This document shows positions 44,538-55,915 of a stretch of DNA of 64,000 bases, in pieces. Both the position numbers and the translations under genes were made by a program. Positions within the stretch are counted from its first letter, which is position 1, and each line of letters starts with the position of its first letter. Source of the DNA: Staphylotrichum longicolle (taxonomy: Eukaryota > Ascomycota > Sordariomycetes > Sordariales > Chaetomiaceae); NCBI GenBank assembly GCA_019096155.1, contig JAHCVI010000006.1:1-64000 (forward strand), written 5' to 3'. The notes beneath the pieces were generated by a model. It ran no database searches. It worked only from the letters and a program-made list of their open reading frames with translations, and was not told where the DNA came from.

Positions 44538-46126
44538 TTAATCATTAAGAAATGAAACCTGCGACTCTTCCGGAAAATACGCCTTGACCGGCCTTTGAGG
44601 TGTCCCCTGGTGGCCCGAACCAGCACTGATGTTGACCTCAACTTTGACCGTTTTGCGAATACCCATCGTTGACTCGCGCCCTTCAAGCGCCGTCAGCTCA
44701 ATCCGCTCGGTAGAATCGACCGCCGTCTGGGCAGCATCAGAAGACTCCAGCGAGTTCGCCGAGCGGGTGGTGGGCGCTGGCGTCACCCCCTTGACGGACG
44801 ACGGCCTCGATCCCAACTGCTGCGCCCCAGCGCGCCCTTTGCTCCATCTCTTTGAGCCAGTGCCGCTGAGGTCACCGTAGCCGAGAGCCGGAGCCATGCC
44901 AGTCGTGGTCGGGAAGCGGCCCGGGAAGAAGAGGTTCCGCCAGCTGGAGAGGGAGCTCTCGGTGGCGCCGTAGATGACAGCGACGACAAGACCCTGAAGG
45001 ACGATGCTTGCCTTGTCGACGGTTTGGAGCTGCCAGGGCGCTGGCTGCCCACTGGCGGACTGGTAGATGCGGATTGCGGTGGGCAGCGACCAGACGACGG
45101 CGTAGGCCAGGGGGTAGAGAAGCATGAGGCGAGCGAGCTGGCGAGTGTTAGAACCGATGCACGGTGGACAGAAAAGGCAATGGGTTATTGTCCTTTACCT
45201 TTTTCAACTTGCGAGTATGCCTGGCGGAGACCGCAGGCCCGTATCCACTGCCTTCCTGCCGAGAGCCAGAGCCACTGGGGTTGGTTGAGGAGTCGCCGAG
45301 CGAGGTCAGGCGGCGGTGGGCGCGCCAGAGGAGGAAGTATAATCTCGCATACATCAAGAACATGATGACAATAATGGTCCCTGTTCAAGTCAGGCTGAAT
45401 TCTCAGAAAGAAGTGAGTAGGCTTTGGGACGGACATCGCGGAACAAAGTTGACCTGATGCCTGTTAGCAGATGGAGCAAGAGGCTTGGTGATGGGAGAAA
45501 TGGGAACACCATACCAACAACCGGACTTCATCGGAGGTAAACCAACACCATGCTCCAATATCACCGTAACCGGTGATACCCAGTCCAATGGAGGCCCATG
45601 CCACTGAGAGAATCCACGGCAGCACCCAGGGGACGAGTGGGTGTGACTGGATCCAGTTTGAACATCTCTTCTGGTCGGTGAGCACAAAATAAGTGTAGAT
45701 CGCAATGATGAAGACCCAGTAGTCGGTTTGAATGACAAACACTTGTGTCATGTAGCCGTTAAAAGTGCAGAACTGAGCCTGTTCAGGGGCACCGATCCAC
45801 CGGCCGGCGACGTTCATGGACGAGGACAGCAAGAAGTTCAAGGCCATGACGCAGTCGCTGATGGCCAGACCAAGGATCAACTGGTGGCGGAAACTTCGGA
45901 GGTTGGCAAAGACCTGGGCATTTCAGGAATTCCATGTTAGACCAGCGACTCGACTTGGCCGTCTCAGTGTCTGACAACTCACAAAGAAGCTTGCAGTCAT
46001 CCACGCCCCACCAAGAAACGACAGGATGGAGACAAGCATGATGACTATGCTCTGGACTTGGATAATCTGGGGCTCCGTGGGAGCGGCCAGGGCCGCTCGG
46101 GGCGCGATATCAAAACCGCCAAACAT
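44538..46126 (-). CDS. G-protein-coupled receptor, cAMP-receptor/Git3-like class
   Basis: Five exons (46126-45983, 45913-45515, 45453-45435, 45380-45199, 45137-44538) sum to 448 codons (447 aa). Seven hydrophobic helices are visible, beginning IVIMLVSILSFLGGAWMTASFF. Helices 2-3 carry LGLAISDCVMALNFLL and CTFNGYMTQVFVIQTDYW; the GYGDIGAWCWF loop is characteristic of fungal cAMP-receptor-like GPCRs (GPR-1/GprH type). Helices 6-7 include RLMLLYPLAYAVVWSLP and VLQGLVVAVIYGATE. The tail is long, Ser/Thr-rich and cytosolic, suiting phosphorylation. It should couple to a heterotrimeric G protein at the plasma membrane; the ligand is unknown. The third exon is only 19 nt and was placed to restore RWTIIVIM across the join; its frame arithmetic supports it. 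The final hydrophilic tail ends SQVSFLND. No damage seen. Confidence 0.9.
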
Positions 46127-47383
46127 GGTGATCACGGCCGCATTGGGGTTTGGAGATCGACAGGACGGCGTCGAGTCACTGTGGCTTTCACTCTCAAGGG
46201 GTTTGGTCTATGTTCTTATGGGTTCATCATCTGCGCTCGTTCAAAGGCCGCAACGTCGCTGTCGTGCTTATCGGGACAGGCGCTGGGCTCGGCGCGCCCA
46301 TGTGGTGGAAATTGGGATATTGGATGCAAAATGCGACGTTTGGGTTCAACGGCGCGAAGTGGAATTCCGGGGTGAAACGGGACCCTGAACCAGGCACTTT
46401 TGAGGCACGAGATAACTCCTGTGGGAAGTGCTGGAAGAGAGGGCGAAAAAAAGCAACGCTGCCCTGCTCAGTGTCTTATCGCATGACCATCGTCCGGTCC
46501 CTGTCGTATAGGGCGGTGCATGAGTGACCCGGCAGGCACTTTACGAGATAAAGGATTCTAGATGGAAAAGCACATGTACTTGAAACTGTTTGGTATACGG
46601 GGAGATACTTCTTCATTGACGCATGCGGAAACTTCTTTTTTTGCGGGCGCCATGTTTCTGCTTCTCCTTGGGAAATGAAAATAAAGGATGGGATTGTCTT
46701 CGTTCGGCATCTTGCCCCTTTTCCTCGGGTCTATAACTTGTGTGACCCCCCGCCTTGGCCGCGTGTTTGGTTCTCCGCCTTGGCGACGAAGATGGCTGAG
46801 CCCCCGGCCCCCCATGAACCGCGCTATTGGCGGCACTCAGCGTCATCTTCAAGATGACGGGACTTTCCGGGTTCGATAGTCGCGGGGGAGGCTGCGAATG
46901 AGGCTGGCCAAGACGTTGGGGGTCATTGGGGGGCGCGGGTTAAGTGGGGGACTGGTAGGATGCGGAGGCGGAAATGCACTGTCCAAGGATCCATGGGGAA
47001 ATGAGGCCGTCACGGTCGTCATGGACTCCGTATCATATCGAGATAAGGCGATCCAAGGGAATGGTGTTGAGGGGAAGATAGCGTTTGGGGCCGCGGAGAC
47101 ACCTCAACCCGTCAATCGTGGCGCAACAGGGGGAGCCCCTTGCCTTGACCCAGCTCAGAGATAAGGGATCAACACCAGACAGACGAGAGCCAGTCGTCTG
47201 GCAGTGGCTGGTGCCTCGTTGGTACCCAGCCACAGATGAATTCTGGGAATCGCAAGATAAAAGCCACAGCTGAAGACATTATTTGGGGCGATGTGAATAC
47301 TAGCAATGCGGACTGACTAAGGTAAGGTATTCTTGCGCGCGAGCGATCTCACGTGAAACTCATACAGGCATCATGAAACACTG
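46127..47383. other. Intergenic, 1.25 kb
   Basis: Between the 5' end of the GPCR and the 3' end of the secreted protein gene, both on minus. Frames at 46150-46527 and 46558-47164 are low-quality and show no domain. It presumably holds the GPCR promoter. Confidence 0.4.
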
Positions 47384-48742
47384 TCAGTTCTGAGCAACCT
47401 CGACAAAGATGACACCGTCAACCGCCATCAGACCCGCTGCCGACTGCACCGCCTCAAACGTGACCGTCGCCGTGGTAACACCGGCTGGGGCTGTCCAGAA
47501 CACCTGGTTTGGAGCAAACCACTTGATGTTTTGCCCACTGTCGGCGGGATCCCGTGTCATGACGGGGTTACCATTGATCTTGACCCCGAGAAACCCGATA
47601 TTCAGAGCGCTAAAGTAAGCCGTAAAGGCCAACAGGTAACGCTTGCCCGGCGTGACGGGGACCGAAGGGCTGATGAGTCGCGCACTCACGCCCAGCTCCT
47701 GGTTCTGGGGGTTCGGGATCGTTGCCGAGGAGGCCTGCCAGGCGTAGGCACCATACGCCCCGATGCCCTGGCCAGTGGGGATGAGGCCCGCCGTGCTGGC
47801 GACGCCTGCGACGCACCCGGGGTCCGGCACCTGCTGCGTCCAGCCGCCGGGGCCGCACTCAAACTCGCCGTCTGGCATGATGCCCACCGGCGGGTTCGGG
47901 CCGCAGTATGCCGACAGGGGTGCAAAGGTGATGGTGTCGATGCGGCCGGCGGGACCGTACCACTCAAAGATGACCTGGGCCGACGTCGTGCCCGCCGGGC
48001 TGACCCACGGGTGCTGGATGAAGTTCCACTGGTTGGCCGGGTAGTCATAGACATCGATGGTACGCTGGCCGTTGCCGTTGACCATGAAGCCGATGAAGCC
48101 GGTCGTGGTGCGGTCCACCCAGGTGGCGTACGTAAACTTGTATGCGGTACCAGGCGTGACGGCAACTGGGTTGTAGACGATGCGGCCGGCGCTGCAGGTG
48201 TTTCTGCACTGGGAGTTGCCCACGAACTGGCCCTGCACCGATTTCTTGCCTGTCAATCCCGGAGTCTGGGCGGCAATGGCAAAGCCCGAGTCGACCGTCG
48301 AGCTTGACCAGGGGCTGATTCCATCGCATTCGAAGTCGCCATAGATCAGGCCGCCATTGCTCGGCGTAGGCGTGCAAGCGCTTGCGCTCGTCGTCGTCGA
48401 AGTGGCCAGAGTGGTCGACGCAGAGCACGTCGGACCGCACTTGCACGCCGAAATGTACCGATCCGGGGCCGTTCCGCATGCTGCCGTGGCTCTCGTCGGG
48501 TAGTTGGTTGCCGTGACGCCGCCAGAGGTTATGGTCGCGCAAAAGGAGGATGCGATGACAACAGCGGTAGGGGACGGACACGGGAACAACGCACGGTAGC
48601 AACTACAACTGTGTGTCAGAAGATGGAAAAGACCTCGACAAGGTCACATTTGCACTTACTTGTCGGCTGCACAAGCAGCATTGGCTGTTTGGAATGAAAC
48701 AAACGCCGCCAAGGCGAACAGCTGGGATTTCAAGAGCGCCAT
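47384..48742 (-). CDS. Secreted protein with two beta-sandwich-like modules (hypothetical)
   Basis: Exons 48742-48660 and 48602-47384 sum to 434 codons (433 aa). A signal peptide (ALLKSQLFALAAFVSFQTANA) is followed by CAADNCYRALFPCPSP and Cys-rich segments with ISACKCGPTCSA, a front seen in many secreted fungal proteins. After a Thr/Ser-rich linker come two similar modules starting GDFECDGISPWSSS and DGEFECGPGGWTQQV, each with the Asp-x-Glu-x-x-Trp style opening of carbohydrate-binding beta-sandwiches (CBM4/9-like), though I cannot name a CBM family. Aromatic-rich strands such as YKFTYATWVDRTTTGFIGF and KWFAPNQVFWTAP support that. No enzymatic motif is seen. The acceptor at 48603 restores CYRAL in frame. 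Probably extracellular or cell-wall-associated. Confidence 0.75.
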
Positions 48743-51700
48743 GGTGTTGAGTGGACAACTAATTGGCCCGAGCCTGTTTGACAGACAACTGAGGCAATTC
48801 GTTGGACACATGGTGCTTAAAGATATTGTTTTGTAGATGGAATACTTCGCCAATTTTGATCTTACATGGGGTCCTCGTGAGGACGAAAGAAGCTCTCCGT
48901 GCCTGACAGGTGCATGTTGTGGCACCATGGACCCTGCATATACGAGGGTGACCACAGGAGTATCAGGCCTAGCTCCCGACTGCCACGACAGATATTGAGC
49001 GCCAAGCGCCAGTTGTTCCCCAAACTGGCCCTAGCTGTGCGAACGGCTGAGTCCCGAGGCCCCTGCCAGCTGAGAGAGGAAAGCGGTTCGGACATCGTGG
49101 TAGCCTCTTCTGGCGTCACATTCAAGCCACCCAGGCACACGTTCCATCGGGGTTAATATTAGTGGCGGATGACGGGATCGGTTGAAGCACAATGGCATCT
49201 TTCACACCGCAATGGACAGGCCGCTCTCCTGATGACGTGTGTCGTGCACGGCTTTGAGCGACGGCGACGGAAGGGATTATGGGTCTCCTAGGATAGGTAG
49301 CCAAATGTGTCATCGTCACGTTAATGGCACATAAAACGGGTTAAAGAAGTTCCATCCCTTTCTATCTAAAGTCAGGCAAAACACAGCCATAGAACCCGGT
49401 GTGGCAGAATCAGAGGGGAAGAATGGCGAGGTTGGGCTCGACTCAAGTTGAGCTTCAGGATTGGAAAGAAATCGGAAGAGCGGATGAATGACAGAAAGAG
49501 GAAAGGAATAAAACGCCGAGGCACAATGAAGTTAAGGGTTTCCGCTCCCTTCGTTCCAGGAAGAACGTGTGCTTCTCTCGTGTGTGAAATGTTGAAGTCA
49601 GTGGCCACAAGCCCTGGAGAGGAAGGAAAAGGGGTTACAGACTGGCGCGTGTATTTTAGACAGGCTCACCCCATCCCTCCATCACACATAGTTCAGTCAG
49701 TTCAATCAAGTCTGATCAACCCAGTTCAACATGGAAATGGAAATGGCTACAGAATATGTCGAGGCTGTCGACTTTGTGTTTCTATCGTGGCGGCATTAGC
49801 ATAGAGCACACTCACCAGCTCCTTGCTTTACAATCCCCACCATCACCATCGTGACTCTTGCCCCCAAATTCCTGAGCTCTCAATTACTCGCTGAAGATGT
49901 TTATAGATCGGTCATCACATCTACCGCAGCGAACTCTCCGTTGTGTAGGTACCTAGCAAATAGAGGCCGGAACTACTTTCTTATCCTGAAGGCAGAGTCA
50001 ACAATTCAATTGATCATTCACAAGCGGTCACCAGGTTCACGTTTCTGTTGGGTTTCTTCACGTTACGTAGCTGTTCAACTGTTCAAAACCCCTGAACATC
50101 ACTACACAATAAGGTGAGGTAATTACCTTACATGAGCGCTCAATCGGGATCGCCGAACAATAGGATAAATGCAAAGGGGGTGGCACTCAGAAAGAACTTG
50201 AGGGTAAAAAGCCACTGCCTCCGTCTCCAGAGTGTTTCAAGCTCTTTCACTGAAGACGACCTCCAGTCTCAAGTAGCACTGAGAGTTTGGCAAAGGTAAT
50301 TTTTACCTCTAGTCTAGAAAAATGTCGAATGTATCCGCGCACCCGGCCGACAAAGTGCAAACGCCGCTCCGCAACGCGCCCGCTCCTCCTCTTACTTGGG
50401 CGGAAAGTCTCTTCAAATTCACAGCGAAGAAGTCGATGGCAGTTTTGGGCTGTGAGGCAGACGAAGAGAGCAACTAATATGGATGTCATTGCTGAGCCCG
50501 GAGCTTCCCTTCCGAACACGAGAAACAGAACAAAATGCTGAAGCGGCAAATGGTACCCTGGAAATACAATTACCCAGGACAAACCACGATGCCCCGGCTT
50601 TTAACCGAAGATAGAGACAGGCCCTGCTCTCCCAATTGCCTTGTTTCTCAGCGGATTTCTGGTTCTGTTGACCAATTCTGGTCTGATGAGCCGCAAGTCC
50701 AAAACGGCGGAATCAATGATTTGTCCGGCGCTTCCTCGGTGCTGAAGGGGCAACGTACCTGTCGGTGGGGGTTGGTTGCTCCTCCTGGAGTCGTGAAGTG
50801 GGTTACGCCGGGTTCTTCCGCGTGGCGACTTCAGACTTTGACTCCGCTTAGTGTCGGTAGACATGGCGAGGATCGCCGGAAATCTCCTGGTTTGGGCCCA
50901 AAACAGCAACTGATCCTCCAAGGGGTTGAAGCAAGCATTTGCCAAGTGGAACCAATTCAAAGATCTGCCGGATACCCGTGGTGGGTCTGTGACAGATGGA
51001 TGCGACCTCACCTCTCACGACACCGAAAGGATCCATCATCCTGGCGGTCCAGCAAGACGCAGCAGGTTGCGCTCTCCCGTCCACTCCAGCCTTTCCATCC
51101 GTCCTGTCTTATCCGCCTTTCGCACTGTCAATCGGGAAATCTCACAAGTTATCAAGGAGTCCCTGGTGGTTCTATTCGAACCAGAAAATCCGAACAACTT
51201 TCTCAGTACTTCCCTGGCGTGAACGGGAGCTTATCTCTTGGTTCCAACTCCATATGTCATGCTAATGCTAGCCAGAGCATGATCCCAGAAGGGTGCATGC
51301 GCTATAACTAATCTGACCTAGCATCAGGCAAACTGCCGATGGTCCGAAACCGCTCCTCTCTTCGAAGTCGGACCGTCAGTGGACCCAGTGGGATCTAACG
51401 ACCAGCCCCTGTTGCCCTTGGAGAGCCCCAACCTTGAGCCTTCCCCAGATACACGAGGCCGGGGATGATGTCGTGGAGGAAGCTGGAGATGAAGCTGGGG
51501 ACGAAACCGGGGAGGACGCGGGGGATTCTGGAGAGACTGGGGAGCTGTATCCCAGTTTCGACCTCTCGGCGGGCCGAATGAGATGTTCGTGACCAATTGC
51601 ATCTCAATGCTCTGTCTTTTGCCACGCAAGGTTGGTGGTGTTTACTGAGTTTATTTGTCCACCTTGGTATGATGGATGGCCGATTGCGCTGTTCAACGTC

Positions 51701-51996
51701 GCCTCCCCCACGCGGCTGACGCTGGGAGGTCCTTTTCACCAATGTAAGTCACTCTTTCTTGGATCGAATCCGCAGGTCTTAAAGGCTTTGTTCTGACCTC
51801 CGTTCTTGACCACTCTATTGTTCATTCCTCCAAGTCAAGGAGGGTTCCTCATTAGCCTCATGGGCCTGGTTCTCTGACCGACACACCTTCAAAGTTCAAA
51901 CACTCTCAAACACAGGCAGTCACACGGGCACACCGTCTCTTTTTCCCGCATTCTCTGTCCCTCCCTCTCAGTCTTCCAACGGCACCAAAACTCAAA
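48743..51996. other. Gene-poor gap, 3.25 kb
   Basis: The largest open frame (50535-51311, plus) has no domain, no splice logic and Arg/Ser/Trp-rich composition unlike neighbouring genes, so I treat it as chance. AT-rich patches occur near 49,850-50,120. The final 300 bases are the sugar-transporter promoter and a CT-rich leader. No repeat or transposon feature was seen. Confidence 0.5.
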
Positions 51997-53785
51997 ATGC
52001 CGACCAAAGTCGACGAGGCTCGAGCCGAGTATCAGGGCCAGGACATTGCCGTCCCGCCCATGGACGAGAAGGATGCGCTCGCCGCCGCCCAAGCCGGTGG
52101 CTGGGAGGTCGACGCCCTCATCAACGACATGGAGACGGAGCTCGCGGCGCAAGGCGGACTGCGCAAGGGCTTCTTCGACCTCGAGTTCAAGAACCCCAAG
52201 CACTTCACCTGGGTCATTGTCGCCTTCGCGTCCATGGGCGGCCTGCTCTCGGGTCTCGACCAGTCGCTCATCTCGGGCGCCAACCTGTACCTGCCCAAGG
52301 ACCTGGGTCTGGACACGAGGCAAAACAGTCTCGTCAACTCGGCGATGCCGCTCGGTGCGGTTGGCGGCGCCTTGATCCTCGCGCCGAGCAACGAGTGGTT
52401 TGGCCGGCGGTGGTCCATCATCATCTCTTGCATTCTCTACACCATCGGTGCGGCGCTAGAAGCCGGGGCGATCAACTATGGTAAGTGTCTTACCATCTAG
52501 AAGGGATTACTGCTCGTCTGACACCAGTGTAGCCATGATCATCACCGGACGTGTCATCCTCGGCGTGGGCGTGGGTCTCGAGGGCGGTACTGTCCCCGTC
52601 TACGTGGCCGAGACGGTCGAGCGCAAAGTCCGTGGCAATCTCGTCTCGCTGTACCAGTTCAACATCGCGCTCGGCGAGGTTCTCGGCTACGCTGTGGCAG
52701 CCATGTTCCTGCACGTCCCCGGAAACTGGCGGTACATCCTGGGTTCGTCGCTGGTCTTCTCCACCATCATGTTCGCGGGGATGCTGTTCCTGCCCGAGTC
52801 GCCGCGGTTCCTGATGCACAAGGGCCGTGTCCTGGACGCGTACAAGGTGTGGAAGCGGATCCGCGGCGTCGAGGACCGTGAGGCACGCGACGAGTTCTTC
52901 GTCATGCGGGCGTCTGTCCTGCACGAGAGACAAGTCGTTTCCGAGGGAGCCGTCAACAAGCGGTTCCCTTGGCTGGACTTCTTCACCGTGCCGCGTGCTC
53001 GCCGCGCGCTGGTCTACGCCAACATCATGATCTTGCTCGGCCAGCTGACGGGTGTCAACGCGATCATGTACTACATGTCGGTGCTGATGAAGCAGATCGG
53101 GTTCGACGACGAGAAGGCCAACTACATGTCGCTCGTTGGCGGCGGCGCCCTGTTGTTGGGCACTATCCCGGCTGTGTTCCTGATGGAGAAGTACGGTCGC
53201 CGCTTCTGGGCCAACACCATGCTTCCCGGCTTCTTCATCGGCCTGGTCATCATTGGCATCAGCTATCAGATCCCGCTCGACACAAACCTCCAGGGCGCCG
53301 AGGCGTGCTATCTCATCGGACTGGTTCTGTACATGGGCTTCTTTGGGTGCTACGCGTGTCTGACGTGGGTGGTTCCATCCGAGGTGTACCCGACGTACCT
53401 GCGGTCGTATGGCATGACCACCTCGGACGCGCTGCTGTTCCTGGCGTCGTTTGTGGTGACGTACAACTTCTCGGCGATGCAGGAGGCCATGACGCGGACG
53501 GGCCTGACGCTTGGGTTTTACGGCGGCATCGCTGTTGTCGGGTGGTTCTACCAGCTGCTTTTCATGCCCGAGACCAAAGACAAGACGCTCGAGGAGATCG
53601 ACGTCTTGTTCCAGAGGCCGACAGGCGAGATCGTGGCTGAGAACGTGAGGAACATTGGGCAGGCTCTGCGAGACTTTTTCACCGGAAACTGGGGCGGTAA
53701 GCGTGTCCCGGCAGCTGAGATGACTCAGAGGGATTCGATGGCGGAAAAGGATGCCAAGGTCCAAGATACAATTGTGGCTGTTTGA
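51997..53785 (+). CDS. MFS sugar transporter (sugar porter family)
   Basis: Exons 51997-52480 and 52533-53785 give 578 aa with a 52-nt intron. Twelve membrane helices are expected, starting at FTWVIVAFASMGGLLSGLDQ, which carries a sugar-porter variant of the GxDQ motif in helix 1. After the first loop come NEWFGRRWSII (the conserved R-rich loop), GRVILGVGVGLEGG, VPVYVAETVERKVRG, the PESPRFL signature, GQLTGVNAIMYYM in helix 7, MEKYGRRFW, WVVPSEVYPTYLRSYG and FMPETKDKTLEEID. These are the classical sugar porter motifs. It imports hexose, pentose, polyol or a related solute across the plasma membrane; the exact substrate cannot be read from the sequence. The N-terminal tail of about 65 residues is cytosolic. 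The frame is intact. Confidence 0.95.
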
Positions 53786-54181
53786 AGCCCTTCTTCGGAT
53801 TCAGGGGCTGCAGAGACGATAGGAGGTAGCAAGAGCGGAGGGAATCTCTCAGGTTTCAATTGAAGTTTGAAAGATTACGACTACTTAATTCTCTCGCCGA
53901 TGTCAACTCTTGTTCTTTAAAAATGTCAGCCATCAAACGGTGTGTTGTTTGGTAGTAATGGTTCTGATGTTCATGTGCTGTTGCATCATCCGCGAATGGT
54001 GCGCACTGCTCTCTTCCCGGTTTCCTGTTGGTTGCTGGGCGACCCAAGTTGGAACCATGTTTCAGAGCTTCAAGGCTGTGCGGGGTGCACTACCTTACTC
54101 TAGGTCGCTCATTTCGCTCCTTACATCCGCTTCTAGTTTCATTTCTCACCGGCCTGCCACCGCAGGCTTGCGCTATTCAGA
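53786..54181. other. Intergenic
   Basis: About 400 bases with AT-rich 3' UTR features (near 53,880-53,920) followed by the promoter of the APH-like gene. No coding signal. Confidence 0.4.
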
Positions 54182-55678
54182 ATGTCAGCTCGACAGGAAG
54201 CTGACGCTCTCGCATGGGACCAAAGCGATGACCTCTGGGACGAGGGCGTGAAGAAAGCTCGATTGTCCTCAACGTGTCGCAAAATCGAAGCCTTCGCCGC
54301 GAAGGTGTTGGGAAGACCTGCAACCTACTTCACCCCGTTGGTGATGGGCGCCTTCAACGTACTCTATCCGATCCGCACCGAGAGCCCAGACAATTCCAGC
54401 GAAATGAATGTCCTCGTCCGGCTGCCATCCGTCGGCCGGAGGGTGTTTCCCGAAGAGAAGACGCTGGCAGAGGCTGCGACAGCTCTATGCATCAGCCAAC
54501 GCACGTCTCTCCCGGTTCCAGGAGTCATCAACTACGGCATTGACCCTGACATCGGGCCCTTCATGATCATGCAGGACCTCGGGTCCCGCCGGACCTTGCA
54601 TGCAGCCCTACGGCACTCCTTGGATGAGCAATCTATGTTGCGGAGCGATATTTCTGAAAGTGGGCTCAAGTGCCTGTATGGGAAAATGGCACCGCTTGTG
54701 TTGCAGCTTGCGCAGCCGACTTTCCCGCTCATTGGAGCTCTCCTCGAGACCAGCCCCGGATCTTTTCACGTTCTTGCGCGGCCGATTTCGTTCAATATGA
54801 GCGATATGGTCCTCCACTCCAACGTTCCCAAGTCAATCTTCCCACCACAGGGCACCACCTTCCAGACCGCCGACGAGTGGTATACTACATTGGCTGAGAT
54901 GCACATCGCGACCCTCCTGTTCCAGCATAACGATATGGTAGAGTCCGAGGACGACTGCAAGACGAAGTATGTGGCTCGACAACTGTTCCGTCGGCTCGCC
55001 AAACAAAGACGACTCTCTAGCTTTGGGTTTGCCGACGACAACTGGTCGATACAGCCCAATAGCTCTCCTGGCACTCTGCCGGCACCAAAGAGTTCGGGCC
55101 CTTTTCGTCTCTGGTCCGATGACTTCAGGCCGGCGAATGTTCTCGTCGATGAAAAAGATAACGTTCTCGCCGCTATCGACTGGGAATTTGCGTATGTTGG
55201 GCCAACGCAGTTTGCGCTTGACCCACCTTGGTGGTTATTGATCGAGAAACCTGAAGACTGGTTTGAAGGCATCGAAGACTGGGCCAGCTTATACGAGACA
55301 CGGTTGCCGACCTGGCTGTCGGCTTTAGAAGAAGCTGAGCAAGACCTCGCCCCTGGCGCTTTCTTGCTCTCGGTGTATATGCGCGAGAGCTGGGCGACGG
55401 GTCGCTTCTGGCTCAACTACGCTGCACGAAAGAGCTATGCCTTTGACACCATCTACTGGAAGTACCTGGACGAGAGATTCTTTGGTAAACGGGAAGGGAG
55501 TGATGAGATTCCTGACCAAGAACTTTGGAAGACGAGAGTGCACCTTTTGAGCCAAGATGAGCGAGCCGCCATGGATTCGCTGGTCCAGACAAAGATGGAG
55601 GAAGCGAAAGAGCAGGTTTTGGTCGATTGGGAGGCGAAGGAGGCACAGGAGCGACTCTCTTCCTATCTGTTCGACTAA
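54182..55678 (+). CDS. Aminoglycoside phosphotransferase-like kinase domain protein
   Basis: Single exon, 498 aa. Fold is APH/choline-kinase-like. An N-lobe with YFTPLVMGAFNVLYPI and NVLVRLPSVG (Val-Arg-Leu in place of the kinase Lys region) is followed by the hinge LPVPGVINYGIDPDIGPFMIMQDLG. The catalytic loop reads WSDDFRPANVLVD: catalytic Asp then Asn four residues on, with Ser-Asp replacing the more usual His-Gly. The metal-binding motif is AIDWEFAYVGP. Many fungal genomes have large families of such proteins with unknown substrates; drug resistance should not be assumed. The C-terminal helical tail is Glu/Lys-rich. The frame is intact with no introns. The start at 54182 precedes SARQEADALAWDQ; no better methionine follows before the domain. 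Confidence 0.85.
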   Translation: MSARQEADALAWDQSDDLWDEGVKKARLSSTCRKIEAFAAKVLGRPATYFTPLVMGAFNVLYPIRTESPDNSSEMNVLVRLPSVGRRVFPEEKTLAEAATALCISQRTSLPVPGVINYGIDPDIGPFMIMQDLGSRRTLHAALRHSLDEQSMLRSDISESGLKCLYGKMAPLVLQLAQPTFPLIGALLETSPGSFHVLARPISFNMSDMVLHSNVPKSIFPPQGTTFQTADEWYTTLAEMHIATLLFQHNDMVESEDDCKTKYVARQLFRRLAKQRRLSSFGFADDNWSIQPNSSPGTLPAPKSSGPFRLWSDDFRPANVLVDEKDNVLAAIDWEFAYVGPTQFALDPPWWLLIEKPEDWFEGIEDWASLYETRLPTWLSALEEAEQDLAPGAFLLSVYMRESWATGRFWLNYAARKSYAFDTIYWKYLDERFFGKREGSDEIPDQELWKTRVHLLSQDERAAMDSLVQTKMEEAKEQVLVDWEAKEAQERLSSYLFD

Positions 55679-55915
55679 GTAATTGACAGATGCCATATTG
55701 GATTATCTTCATTGAGCATTTGTGTCTGCGTCGTCGCGGACAAGTAGGGACCTTACCATCCATGCAGACCTGATTATGGAACTCCAGCGAGTTCTCAGCA
55801 TGCCAGCAATCCTACGAATAGCCATGACAGCGTTTTGAAACCTTGAGCTGAGCCGCGGTATATATTATCTAGCAAAATTTAACAACATAGAAGTAGGTAC
55901 ACGATATTTCAACAA

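Noticed and set aside
50535..51311. 258-aa plus-strand open frame
   Set aside because: No domain, no splice support and composition unlike neighbouring genes; overlaps an equally open opposite-strand frame.
52490..53764. 424-aa frame antisense to the sugar transporter
   Set aside because: His/Arg/Asp-rich shadow of a GC-rich gene.
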